Origin: Rhodococcus pseudokoreensis
Lineage (GTDB): Bacteria; Actinomycetota; Actinomycetes; Mycobacteriales; Mycobacteriaceae
DNA length: 64,000 nucleotides
Assembly (NCBI RefSeq): GCF_017068395.1
Contig: NZ_CP070619.1
Span: forward strand, 5,890,001-5,954,000
Direction: 5' to 3'
The translations under genes and the position numbers were made by a program. Every line of letters begins with the position of its first letter. The first letter of the stretch is position 1. Below, in pieces: positions 20,936-29,277 of this stretch. The notes below the pieces were generated by a model. That model saw nothing but the letters and a program-made list of their open reading frames with translations, was not told the DNA's origin and made no database searches.

Positions 20936-21575
20936 GGCGACCTGCTTTCCGGTCTGTCGGTGCGGCGACGACACCTTCTGCGGCGAAGGCGTCGAGAACG
21001 AAGTCGGCGGTGATGCGGTGCCACCACCGCGGCCGGGTGAGCATGAAGTGGCCGGCTCCGGAGAGCGGATGCCAGGAGGCGTTCACCCCGCGCGCCAGCG
21101 CCTGTTCGGTTTGGACCCGGGAGGCGACGGGGTCCGTCCAGCGGTCGGCGGTTCCGTGCGCGACCATCAGACTGCGGTCGGCGGGCACCAGATCGCCGTC
21201 GGATTCGGGCCACCAGGGTGCGAGGGCCGCGATCGCCCGCACGTTGTCGAGGCCGGCGAGATGCGCGGCTACGCGGCCGCCCATCGAATGCCCGACGACG
21301 GCGACCGGGACGTCCCCGAACCGCAGTCGGGCCCGCTCGAGGGCCATCCGGGCGTCGTGCACCGGGCTGGCCTCGGGGGCGTTCCATCCGCGGACCCGGT
21401 ACTGCAGTCGCTGCACGGCGATGCCGTGGGGTCCGAGCGTCGACCGCAGGGACCGGGCCAACCAGATCATGCGCAGGTTCGACAGGTGCCAGCAGCGCGA
21501 CGGATCCTGACTGCGTGGTTTGCCGCCGGGCAGTACGAGCACGTATGCCGGGGCGGTCGGTGAGCCTCTGTCCAT
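20928..21575 (-). CDS. alpha/beta hydrolase, first gene of the sigK operon
   Basis: 215 residues with the alpha/beta-hydrolase fold: a YVLVLPGGKP oxyanion segment near the start, the nucleophile elbow VGHSMGGRVAAHLAG near residue 100, AHGTADRWTDP for the acid and GAGHFMLTRPRWWH for the catalytic His. Substrate unknown; a lipid ester is plausible. The ATG at 21573-21575 lies exactly 7 bases after the -10 element of a SigK-type promoter, so the message may begin at the start codon (leaderless). Its 3' end overlaps the oxidoreductase gene by 8 bp. Confidence 0.82.
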   Translation of the reverse strand: MDRGSPTAPAYVLVLPGGKPRSQDPSRCWHLSNLRMIWLARSLRSTLGPHGIAVQRLQYRVRGWNAPEASPVHDARMALERARLRFGDVPVAVVGHSMGGRVAAHLAGLDNVRAIAALAPWWPESDGDLVPADRSLMVAHGTADRWTDPVASRVQTEQALARGVNASWHPLSGAGHFMLTRPRWWHRITADFVLDAFAAEGVVAAPTDRKAGRHA

Positions 21576-21582
21576 ATCAATT

Positions 21583-21609
21583 ATTCGGAGCTGACTTTGA
21601 ATCGGATGG
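21583..21609 (-). promoter_or_regulatory. SigK-type promoter of the sigK operon
   Basis: Minus strand reads CCATCC (-35, 21604-21609), 15 bases, CCGAAT (-10, 21583-21588). The motif pair and spacing are identical to the two promoters at 22457-22534, and resemble the published mycobacterial SigK promoter as I recall it. It makes the sigma factor operon autoregulated. Confidence 0.75.
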
Positions 21610-21626
21610 GCGGACCCCGGCACCCG

Positions 21627-21672
21627 CACGTGAGTGGGAAAGCGTGCCGGATCACGCTTTCCCGCTCACGTG
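21627..21672. repeat. palindromic repeat family A, copy 2
   Basis: Left arm CACGTGAGTGGGAAAGCGTG, loop CCGGAT, right arm matching the reverse complement at 19 of 20 positions. It lies 68 bp beyond the fasciclin gene stop and just upstream of the sigK operon promoter. A compensating change versus copy 1 (GGC/GCC to GGG/CCC) keeps the stem paired, implying the structure itself is selected. Confidence 0.8.
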
Positions 21673-21740
21673 GGGCAGCCCGGCGACATCGGTGTGGAAC
21701 CGATGCCGCCGGGCGCGGTGAAACCTCGAGACGTGGGTGC

Positions 21741-22406
21741 CTACTGGGGCATCAGGACGGAGTCGACCATGTACACCGTGGCGTTGGCGGTCTGGACGCC
21801 GCCGCAGATGACGCCTGCGTCGTTGACCTTCAGGTCGTCACCCGAACCGGTGACGGTGACCGTGCCGCCCTCGACGGTGGTGTGCTCGCCGGCGATGTCG
21901 CTCGGCGCGATCTGGCCGGGGACCACGTGGTACGTCAGGACCTTGGTGAGCAGGGCCGGGTCGGTCTTGAGGGTCTCGATCGTGGCCGGGTCGACCTTCG
22001 CGAACGCGGCATCCACCGGCGCGAAGACCGTGAACTGCCCGCTGTTCAGCGTGTCGACGAGGTTGACCTGCGGGTTGAGCTGACCGGACACCGCGGCGGT
22101 GAGCGTGGTGAGCATGGGGTTGTTGGACGCGGCCGTCGCAACCGGATCCTGCGCCATGCCACTGACCGAACCGGCACCGTCCGGCACCGTCTTCGCGTAC
22201 TCGGCGCAGCCCGGACCGACCAGGTTGGCGGCAGGATCGGCCATCGCGGACGAGGTCATCGAACCGGACGACATCGACTCGGACGTCATCGCCTCCGAAG
22301 CGGAGCCGCTGCTGGACGAGCCGCTGTCGTCCGACGAACACGCCGCGCCCAGCAGGACCAGCGACGTGCTCGCGGCGACTGCCAGGACTCGTGTGGTGAT
22401 CTTCAT
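21741..22406 (-). CDS. fasciclin-domain lipoprotein, MPT70/MPT83-like
   Basis: 221 residues. A signal peptide with lipobox LLGAAC places the lipidated cysteine at residue 23, followed by a Ser/Met-rich linker (about 24-55) and one fasciclin domain (about 85-221) with [33 protein letters not shown] and [11 protein letters not shown]. Such proteins sit on the outer face of the membrane and are the major SigK-controlled antigens in mycobacteria. A SigK-type promoter lies 51 bp upstream of its start. The longer frame to 22736 crosses the divergent promoter region and is not coding. Confidence 0.92.
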   Translation of the reverse strand: MKITTRVLAVAASTSLVLLGAACSSDDSGSSSSGSASEAMTSESMSSGSMTSSAMADPAANLVGPGCAEYAKTVPDGAGSVSGMAQDPVATAASNNPMLTTLTAAVSGQLNPQVNLVDTLNSGQFTVFAPVDAAFAKVDPATIETLKTDPALLTKVLTYHVVPGQIAPSDIAGEHTTVEGGTVTVTGSGDDLKVNDAGVICGGVQTANATVYMVDSVLMPQ

Positions 22407-22456
22407 CAGAAATTGCCTCTCTCCGGTGTGGGTGCGGGGGAGCACCATCGACAGGC

Positions 22457-22483
22457 ATTCGGAGCAGTCCCCGAAGCGGATGG
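22457..22483 (-). promoter_or_regulatory. SigK-type promoter of the fasciclin gene
   Basis: Minus strand: CCATCC (22478-22483), 15-base spacer, CCGAAT (22457-22462). The predicted transcript has a leader of roughly 45 bases with GGAGAGAGG before the start codon. It is divergent from the lipocalin promoter, with only 24 bp between the two -35 boxes. Confidence 0.75.
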
Positions 22484-22507
22484 GTCGAAGGTTTTCCGCG
22501 GATCGAC

Positions 22508-22534
22508 CCATCCGATCCGGGTGGGGCGCCGAAT
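22508..22534 (+). promoter_or_regulatory. SigK-type promoter of the lipocalin gene
   Basis: Plus strand: CCATCC (22508-22513), 15-base spacer, CCGAAT (22529-22534). Distance to the lipocalin ATG is 33 bp, with GAAAGGGCAGAG as ribosome binding site. Mirror image of the fasciclin promoter, giving the intergenic region its palindromic look. Confidence 0.75.
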
Positions 22535-22567
22535 GCCCTGAAAGGGCACGAACGCGAAAGGGCAGAG

Positions 22568-23170
22568 ATGACATTTTCGAAGGCACGTGGATTCGCCGCA
22601 GGACTGTTGGCGGCCGCAGCGTCCGTGGTGCTGGTGGCCACGCCGGCCCAGGCTCAACCCGGTGCGCTCGCCCCGGTTCCGTCCCTCGACATCCAGAGGT
22701 ACCTCGGCACGTGGTATCAGTTGGCCGCTGTGCCACAGCCGTTCAATCTCGACTGCGCGCGGGACACGAGGGCGACGTACGGACTGCTCGACCCGTCGAA
22801 CGTCAGCGTCGCCAACTCGTGCACCACGTGGGCGGGTGGGGCGAACGGAATCAGGGGCAACGCGCGCGTCAACGATCCGGTCACCAATGCGCAGCTCCAC
22901 GTGAGTTTCCCGGACGTGCCGTTCCAGAGTTCGGCGGACGGACCCACCAATTATGTGGTCACGTACATCGCCGACGACTATTCGTGGGCGCTCGTCGGTG
23001 ACCCGGCCCGGCTGTCGGGTTTCGTGCTCTCCCGCACCCCCGCGGTCGACGACGCGGGGTGGAAACAGATCCGGCAGGTGGTGGAATCGCGTGGCTACAA
23101 TTCGTGCCTGTTGCTGACGTCCCCGACCACCGGTGGCAGAGAGGGGATTCAGCCGCTCTGCACGGTCTGA
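22568..23170 (+). CDS. secreted lipocalin family protein
   Basis: 200 residues. Sec signal peptide with hydrophobic core [13 protein letters not shown] and likely cleavage after AQA at residue 29. The lipocalin signature GTWYQLA is at 47-53, followed by [22 protein letters not shown] and the second conserved stretch [20 protein letters not shown] [17 protein letters not shown] near 122-140. Bacterial lipocalins (Blc-type) bind lipids at the cell envelope. It is preceded by a SigK-type promoter and so probably belongs to the SigK regulon. Its 3' end overlaps the convergent SDR gene by 22 bp. Confidence 0.85.
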   Translation: MTFSKARGFAAGLLAAAASVVLVATPAQAQPGALAPVPSLDIQRYLGTWYQLAAVPQPFNLDCARDTRATYGLLDPSNVSVANSCTTWAGGANGIRGNARVNDPVTNAQLHVSFPDVPFQSSADGPTNYVVTYIADDYSWALVGDPARLSGFVLSRTPAVDDAGWKQIRQVVESRGYNSCLLLTSPTTGGREGIQPLCTV

Positions 23171-24630
23171 CGGGCTGCCGACCCGGTGATGTTCTCCATC
23201 ATGCCTTTGAAGATGATTCCGTGGAACGGCAGGATCGAGTACCAGTACAGCCGCCCGGCCAGACCCTTCGGGAAGAAGATGGCGCGCTGATCGAGCCGGG
23301 ACCGGTCGGGATCCACACTGTGGACGGTCCATTCGAGCCACGCCCCGCCCGGTGCCCGCATCTCGGCGCGCAGCCGGAGCAGCGACCCCCGGTCGATGCG
23401 TTCGACTCGCCAGAAGTCCAGGGGGTCACCGGTGTTGAGCTGCTTGGGGTTCCGGCGTCCACGCGTGAGCCCGACGCCGCCGACGACGCGGTCGAGCCAG
23501 CCGCGCACGGACCACGCGAGGGGGAACGAGTACCAGCCGTTCTCACCGCCGATGCTCTCGACGACGGTCCACAGAGTTGCGGCGTCGGCGTCGCAGTCCT
23601 TGGTGCGTTCGTCGGTGTAGACGACCTCACCAGCCCAGTCGGGGTCGGACGGTAGCGGATCGGAGGGGGCGCCGACCGGGGACGCACTGGCCCACGTCGT
23701 CTCCACCTCGCCGTTGTCGATGCGCCGCAACGCTAATCGGACGGCGTCCGGGTACGTCGTCAGGCCCGCCTTCGGCGGCGGGATGACGTCGTCGATGTCG
23801 TGCTCGCCTGCGACGGCGTCGTTGTGGAGCGATTCGATCAGTGCCCGCCCGAGTGAGCGCGGGATCGGGGTGACCAGCCCGATCCACAGGCCTGCGAGTT
23901 TCGGGGTCAGCACCGGGAGGACGAGGATGCGACGCTGACGCAGACCGGCGACCTCGGCGTACGTCTGCATCATCTCGCCGTAACGGAGGACGTCGGGGCC
24001 ACCGATGTCGAACGTCCGACTCTGCGGCAACGGCGCGTCGGCCGCGGCGACGAGGTAGTGCAGCACGTCGCGGACGGCGATCGGCTGGATCTTGTTGTTC
24101 ACCCACCGCGGCGTCGTCATCACGGGGAGCCGGTTGGTGAGGTGGCGGATCATCTCGAACGATGCCGAACCGGAGCCGATGACCACCCCGGCCTGCAGAA
24201 CCATTGTGGGGACACCGGAGTCGATGAGGATCCGTCCCACCTGGGTGCGGGACCGCAGGTGCGGCGAGAGATCCGCCGAATCGGGATGCAGTCCGCCGAG
24301 GTAGACGATCCGGCCGACACCGGCCGTGCGGGCCGCCTCGGCGACGTTCTCCGCGCTGATGCGTTCGGCCTTCTCGAACTCGTCCGACCCGCCCATCGAG
24401 TGCACGAGGTAGTAGACGACGTCCATGTCCGCGAAAGCGGCAGAAAGGGATTCGGGGTCACTCAGATCGCCGCGAGCGATGTCGACGTCGGACGCCCACG
24501 GAACGTCGGTCAGTTTCTCCGGTGAACGCACCAGCACCCGCACCCGGTGGCCGGCTTGCGCGAGCCGGGGAGCGAGGCGTCCGCCGATGTATCCGGTGGC
24601 GCCGGTGACCAGTACACGTAACTGCGTCAT
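23149..24630 (-). CDS. SDR NAD(P)H-binding protein fused to DUF2867
   Basis: 493 residues. The N-terminal half is an extended/atypical SDR: LRVLVTGATGYIGGRLAPRLAQ with the nucleotide motif near residues 4-20, VYYLVHSMGG and IVYLGGLHPD. The C-terminal half (about 335-490) matches DUF2867, with WYSFPLAWSVRGWLDRVVGGVGLTRGRR, LDFWRVERID and FFPKGLAGRLYWYSILPFHGIIFKGM. Substrate unknown. Start chosen at MTQLRVL (24630); MGMTQ at 24636 is equally possible. It is divergent from the TIGR01777-type gene 60 bp away, and the two could share a promoter region. Confidence 0.85.
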   Translation of the reverse strand: MTQLRVLVTGATGYIGGRLAPRLAQAGHRVRVLVRSPEKLTDVPWASDVDIARGDLSDPESLSAAFADMDVVYYLVHSMGGSDEFEKAERISAENVAEAARTAGVGRIVYLGGLHPDSADLSPHLRSRTQVGRILIDSGVPTMVLQAGVVIGSGSASFEMIRHLTNRLPVMTTPRWVNNKIQPIAVRDVLHYLVAAADAPLPQSRTFDIGGPDVLRYGEMMQTYAEVAGLRQRRILVLPVLTPKLAGLWIGLVTPIPRSLGRALIESLHNDAVAGEHDIDDVIPPPKAGLTTYPDAVRLALRRIDNGEVETTWASASPVGAPSDPLPSDPDWAGEVVYTDERTKDCDADAATLWTVVESIGGENGWYSFPLAWSVRGWLDRVVGGVGLTRGRRNPKQLNTGDPLDFWRVERIDRGSLLRLRAEMRAPGGAWLEWTVHSVDPDRSRLDQRAIFFPKGLAGRLYWYSILPFHGIIFKGMMENITGSAARQTVQSG

Positions 24631-24689
24631 TCCCACACGCTACCCGTCGTTGTCACCGCCGCGCGGCCTGTCGCGACTATGGTCGGGTC

Positions 24690-26042
24690 ATGGGCATCGT
24701 GCATTCGAGCGTGGTCGAGGCCTCGCGGGACGAGTTGTTCGCATGGCACACGAGGGCCGGGGCGTTCACCCGGCTCTCACCGCCGTGGCAGCCGCTCAGT
24801 CTCGCGAAGGAATCCGAGTCTCTGGAATCGGGTCGTGCCGAATTGCGCATGCCCGGCGGGCTGACGTGGGTCGCGCAGCACGACGCGAAGGAATACGACC
24901 CTCCGCACCGGTTCGTCGACTATTCGGCCGCCCTGCCGCTACGACTGCTGGTGCCGTGGCGGCACACGCACACGTTCGACGTCGTGTCCGAGGGCCGGAC
25001 GCGGGTCACGGACCGGGTCGACACCATCGTGCCCGGTCAGTTCCTCCGGTCGACGTTCGTCTACCGGCACCGCCAACTCGCCGACGACCTGGCCCGGCAC
25101 CACTGGGCGTCCACGCTCCTGCCCGGTCCCCTCACGATCGCGGTGACGGGGAGTTCGGGGCTCGTCGGCTCCGCCCTGACCGCGTTCCTCAGCACGGGCG
25201 GGCACCGGGTGATCCGTCTCGTGCGCCGCGCCCCGAGCACCCCCGACGACCGGCGCTGGAACCCGGATGCGCCTGCCGCGGATCTGCTCGACGGAGTCGA
25301 CGCGGTGATCCACCTGGCAGGCGCGTCCATCGCGGGACGGTTCACCGACGGTCATCGCCGGGCGATCAGGGACAGCCGTATCGAACCCACGCGGCGGCTC
25401 GCGGAGGTGGCGGCCGCGTCTGGGAAGGGGCCGAAGACGTTCGTCAGTGCGTCGGCGATCGGGTACTACGGGCCCGACCGTGGCGACGAGGTGCTGCACG
25501 AGCAGGATGCGCGGGGCGACGGCTTCCTCGCCGACGTCGTCGCGGACTGGGAGGACGCGGCGGCGCCGGCAGCGGACGCCGGACTGCGGGTGGTGCACGT
25601 CCGCACGGGGATCGTCCAGTCCCCGAGCGGCGGTGTGCTGCGCCTGCAGCGGCCGCTGTTCGAGGTCGGACTCGGAGGTCGCCTGGGCGCCGGAACGCAG
25701 TGGCTGTCGTGGATCGACATCGACGATCTGATCGACGTCTACCATCGAGCCGTCGTGGATTCGGGGTTGAGTGGCCCGGTGAACGCGGTGGCACCGAATC
25801 CTGTTCGCAACGAGGAGTACACCGCCGTCCTGGCGTCGGTGCTGCACCGACCGGCGTTTCTCCCGGTGCCCGATTTCGGTCCGAAACTGCTGCTCGGGGA
25901 GCAGGGTGCGCGCGAGCTCGCCCTGGCCGATCAGCGGGTTGCCCCCGGCAAGCTCGAGAGCCGCGACCACCGGTTCCGGCGGCCCGACCTCGACACGGCG
26001 CTGCGCCACCAGCTCGGCCGGTTCAAGACGGACGAGGGGTAG
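24690..26042 (+). CDS. TIGR01777 family protein with N-terminal SRPBCC domain
   Basis: 450 residues. A ligand-binding SRPBCC-like domain (about 1-145: SVVEASRDELFAWHTRAGAFTRLSPPW, LRLLVPWRHTHTF) is followed by an epimerase-like SDR (about 148-450) with IAVTGSSGLVGSALTAFL, HLAGASIAGRFT, SASAIGYYG and the DUF1731-like tail. The family is widespread with no firm substrate. The fusion is common in actinobacteria, so the length is normal. The ATG at 24690 is the first good start after the divergent promoter gap. It converges on the MFS gene with 21 bp between stops. Confidence 0.87.
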   Translation: MGIVHSSVVEASRDELFAWHTRAGAFTRLSPPWQPLSLAKESESLESGRAELRMPGGLTWVAQHDAKEYDPPHRFVDYSAALPLRLLVPWRHTHTFDVVSEGRTRVTDRVDTIVPGQFLRSTFVYRHRQLADDLARHHWASTLLPGPLTIAVTGSSGLVGSALTAFLSTGGHRVIRLVRRAPSTPDDRRWNPDAPAADLLDGVDAVIHLAGASIAGRFTDGHRRAIRDSRIEPTRRLAEVAAASGKGPKTFVSASAIGYYGPDRGDEVLHEQDARGDGFLADVVADWEDAAAPAADAGLRVVHVRTGIVQSPSGGVLRLQRPLFEVGLGGRLGAGTQWLSWIDIDDLIDVYHRAVVDSGLSGPVNAVAPNPVRNEEYTAVLASVLHRPAFLPVPDFGPKLLLGEQGARELALADQRVAPGKLESRDHRFRRPDLDTALRHQLGRFKTDEG

Positions 26043-26063
26043 CGCAGCGCAACCGGCGATCGG

Positions 26064-27390
26064 TCAGGTGGTCGCCAGCACCGGCGGGGTGTGTACCGGG
26101 GCCTTGGTGGAGATCTTCGCCGCCGCCGCGGCGAGGAGGCAGATGCCGGCGATCGCCGTGGCGGCCAGCACCCAGTTGTCGTCGCCGCCGATCAGCGCGT
26201 AACAGATGGTGGGTGCGAACCCGGTCAGCAGGAAGCTCAACTGGGTGGACACCGCGACGCCGGTGTATCGCACGTTCGGGGTGAACATCTTCGGCGAAGA
26301 ACGACGGCCACAGCGCGTTCGGGGCGGAGTACACGACGCCCTTGAGCGCCACCGTCGCGATGACGATGAGAACGGTACTGCCGGTGGCGATCGCACCGAG
26401 GAATCCGTAGACGCCGACCGCGCAGAGCAGGCAGCCGCTGGCGTACACCACTTTTCGGCCGATGCGGTCCGCGATGAAGCCGAACAGCGGATGGAAGAAC
26501 AGGGCAACCACCTGGCTGGCCGCGATCGCGGAGAGCATCGTCGAGCGATCGACGCCGTGTTCCTGCGTCGCGTAGGACAGGCCGAAGACGATGACGATCG
26601 TCGAGATGACCGTGTTGAACGCGGCGACGAAGACGATCACGGTCGCGCGGAGCTGAGTGCGCAGGAGGGTCGTCACCGGGAATTCGGCTACGGCGTCTTC
26701 CTTTTCGGCCTCGACGAATTCGGGAGACTCGTCCACTCCGCGCCGCACGAGCAGGGTGATGAACACCATGATGAAGCTGAGCAGGAACGGGATCCGCCAT
26801 CCCCAGGTCAGCAGTTGCTCCTCCGGGAGCGCTCCCACCGGAATGAAGATCAACGTGGCCAGGATCGAACCGGTCGCGGCTCCGTTGAGGAGCCAACTCG
26901 TGTAGAAGCCGCGACTCTTCTCGGGGGAGTGTTCCATGGTGAGCAGGCTGGCCCCGACCTGCTCGCCGCCTGCGGAAATTCCCTGCATCAGTCGGCACAC
27001 GACGAGGAGGGCCGGGGCGGCGGCGCCGATGGTCGCGTGGGTGGGCAGCAGTCCGATGGCGAACGTCGACGCGCCCATCAGGAGCAGCGTGAAGAGCAGC
27101 ACGTTCTTGCGGCCGATCCGATCGCCGGCGTGCCCGAACAGCAGGGCGCCGACGGGCCGCGCGATATACGCCGCCCCGAACGTCGCGAGCGACGCGAGCG
27201 TGCCTGCGGCGGAATCGCTGTTGGGGAAGAAGATCTTGCCGAACACCAGGGCGGCGGCGGTGCCGTAGACGAAGAAGTCGTAGTACTCGACGACGCTGCC
27301 GAGGAAACTTCCGAGTGCGGCTCTGCGGGCCATCTTCTTGCTGGGGTGCGGTGTCGGTTCCGCGGCGAGGGGACGTTCGGGGGTGGGCAT
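26064..27390 (-). pseudogene. MFS transporter, metabolite:H+ symporter type, with a +1 frameshift
   Basis: A 441-residue MHS-type transporter split by one extra base. The first frame gives SFLGSVVEYYDFFVYGTAAALVFG, IARPVGALLFGHAGDRIGRK and LMQGISAGGEQVGASLL, then breaks after WPSFFAED. The second frame resumes with MFTPNVRYTGVAVSTQLSF, exactly the family's usual continuation, and ends at LATT. Removing one C at about 26289 (plus strand) restores a complete 12-span protein. It is the last gene after the SDR and TIM-barrel genes, presumably the uptake system for their substrate. A base-calling error is as likely as true loss. Confidence 0.8.
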
Positions 27391-27455
27391 CGGGAGTGGT
27401 CCTTTGGCTGTGTCACCCGGCGGTGGGTGAGGCGGCGGTGTGGTGGCGGGGCCGG

Positions 27456-28226
27456 TCACGGCGCGGCAGCGAGTTGGGCTCCACCGCAGACGTGCAGGAC
27501 TTCGCCCGAGACGAACCGGGCCTTGTCGGAGGCGAGGAATTCGACGGCGTCGACGATGTCGTCTGCTGTCGCGAGGCGGCCCAGCGGCGACATCCTGGTG
27601 TGCTTGTCGACGAAGAGAGCGAACTCCTCGTCCGTGCGACCGCCCTTCGTGAACGGGGTGACGACCATGCTGGGAGCGACGGCATTGGCCGTCACACCGA
27701 GCGGTCCGAGTTCGACTGCGAGGGAACGGGTGAGGCCGACGACTCCGGCTTTGGACGTGACGTAGGCGGTGGGGCCGCCGCTCAACCAGGTGCGTGAGGT
27801 GATGTTGACGATGCGCCCGGTTCCGGTGCGAGTCCAGATCGGGATGGCGGAGCGGCACAGCGACATCGGACCGCGGAGGTTCACCGCCATCGCGGTGTCC
27901 CATTCGGTGTCGTCGACGTCTCCGAGTCGTGCCCGCGGGTTGACGGCCGCGTTGTTGACCAGGCGGTCCAGCCGGCCGAACTCTTCGTCGATTCGCTTGA
28001 CGGCGAGGCGGATCGATTCGTCGTCGGAGATGTCGACCACCCAGCCGTGGACCTGTGCACCGGTCTCCTCGGACAGTTGCCGGGCCACGGTCTGCACGGC
28101 CTCCGCGTTGTTGTCGAGGAGGATGACGGTGTCGCCGCCCCGGGCGAATCGGCGGCTGATCGCCGAGCCGAGGGCGCCTGCGCCTCCCGTCACGACGGAG
28201 AGTGGGAAACGGTGAAGCTCGTTCAT
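27456..28226 (-). CDS. SDR family oxidoreductase (classical type)
   Basis: 256 residues, the standard length. Classical SDR signatures: VVTGGAGALGSAISRRFA (cofactor binding, residues 11-28), NNAAVNPRARLGD, the catalytic Ser/Tyr/Lys set in NITSRTWLSGGPTAYVTSKAG, and GRLATADDIVDAVEFLASDKARFVSGEVLHVCGG at the C-terminus. An acidic residue after the second beta-strand (LLDNNAE) suggests NAD rather than NADP. It lies 29 bp downstream of the TIM-barrel isomerase and before the MFS transporter, in a cluster divergent from a LysR gene. Probably dehydrogenates a polyol or sugar-acid-like compound; the substrate is unknown. Confidence 0.88.
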   Translation of the reverse strand: MNELHRFPLSVVTGGAGALGSAISRRFARGGDTVILLDNNAEAVQTVARQLSEETGAQVHGWVVDISDDESIRLAVKRIDEEFGRLDRLVNNAAVNPRARLGDVDDTEWDTAMAVNLRGPMSLCRSAIPIWTRTGTGRIVNITSRTWLSGGPTAYVTSKAGVVGLTRSLAVELGPLGVTANAVAPSMVVTPFTKGGRTDEEFALFVDKHTRMSPLGRLATADDIVDAVEFLASDKARFVSGEVLHVCGGAQLAAAP

Positions 28227-28255
28227 GATGGTCCTGCCTGGATGTGTGGGTGGAT

Positions 28256-29107
28256 TCAGAGTGGTTGCGTCAGAGGGGTTTCGAAGTCGGCGTGCTGCCG
28301 CAGGAACTCGGCGTTGAACTGCATCCGCTCGTGAACGGGCCGGGAGTCGCTGAAGTCTTCGACGGACACCCACCCGCGGTAGCCGGCTTCGGCGAGCAGG
28401 CCGAGAACCCGGGGGATGTCGGCGACGCCGTCGTCCATGGGTGACCACCGGTGGGTCCACACCCCGCCCCCGGCCGGCCCGACGTACTGGGCGTTCTTCA
28501 CGTGGACGTGGGCGAGGTGGTCGCCGAGAATCTGCAGGGCCATCCGGTGGTCTTCGTACCCTTCCACCACCAGATTCCCGACGTCGTAGATCACGCCCAC
28601 CCGGTCGGGTGGCAGATGGCCGATGAGCTGATGGGCGAGTGAGACGCTGGGGCAGATGGAACGCTGGTGGATCTCGAGCAGCGCCTGCACGTCGTACCGC
28701 GCGGCCAGGGTCGCGACGTGATCGAAGAACTCCCGTGCTTCGGCGAACAGCCGGTGGAAACCGCTGTCGTCCATCCACGGCGCGCGCAGCCGGATGCTCG
28801 GAACCGCATTGTCCCGGGCGATCCGCATCATGTCCTTGACGCCGGCGGCGTCACCGGAGTCGACGTACGGGCTGAGTGCGACGACCTCCAACTCCGCGGT
28901 CCGGGTGCGCGTGCAGATGTCGGAGACGGCCCGAGGCTCGGGAGCGACGGTGCAGCGGTTGTTGGTGAGGAAGTGCGGGGTGCCGGAGTCGCCGATGTCG
29001 TGCGCGATGCGCCATTCGATGCCCGCGTAGCCCGCCTCGGCCGCCGCGTCGATCGCTTCGGCCGGGGACAGGGACGGCAGGCATGCGGAATAGATCCCGA
29101 GCTTCAT
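28256..29107 (-). CDS. sugar phosphate isomerase/epimerase family TIM barrel
   Basis: 283 residues of the AP-endonuclease-2-like xylose isomerase fold: MKLGIYSACLPSLSPAEAIDAAAEAGYAGIEWR at the start, the metal-ligand Glu in LLEIHQRSICPS (about residue 152), YDVGNLVVEGY, HVHVKNAQYVG and SVEDFSDSRP. Such proteins isomerise or epimerise sugars, inosose or hydroxypyruvate. The partners (SDR, MFS symporter, LysR) point to catabolism of one imported compound. The start at 29107 is favoured by GTAGGAGACCG; the frame extends to 29164 without support. Confidence 0.83.
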   Translation of the reverse strand: MKLGIYSACLPSLSPAEAIDAAAEAGYAGIEWRIAHDIGDSGTPHFLTNNRCTVAPEPRAVSDICTRTRTAELEVVALSPYVDSGDAAGVKDMMRIARDNAVPSIRLRAPWMDDSGFHRLFAEAREFFDHVATLAARYDVQALLEIHQRSICPSVSLAHQLIGHLPPDRVGVIYDVGNLVVEGYEDHRMALQILGDHLAHVHVKNAQYVGPAGGGVWTHRWSPMDDGVADIPRVLGLLAEAGYRGWVSVEDFSDSRPVHERMQFNAEFLRQHADFETPLTQPL

Positions 29108-29213
29108 CGGTCTCCTACGGGTGAGTGGGTCTTCGGAGGGCGGTTCGTCCTCGACTGCATCCATTAGAGACCGCCATCACAGCGCTTGTCCAAGCCCTGT
29201 TGAGCACATCGCT

Positions 29214-29230
29214 TATGCCCTGAAGGCATA
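29214..29230. promoter_or_regulatory. candidate LysR operator TATGCC-N5-GGCATA
   Basis: Perfect inverted repeat TATGCC, five bases, GGCATA in the 170-bp divergent gap between the LysR gene and the isomerase-SDR-MFS cluster, 47 bp before the LysR start. Position and 17-bp dyad are typical of LysR-type regulator sites. Confidence 0.6.
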
Positions 29231-29277
29231 GCTGGTGTCGTATCCTGGTCGAACGACTGCAGTGGAGGAAACCGACC

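Noticed and set aside
22451..22537. Large palindrome between fasciclin and lipocalin genes read as a terminator or mobile repeat
   Set aside because: The symmetry is fully explained by two divergent copies of the same promoter (-35 and -10 boxes with 15-bp spacers).
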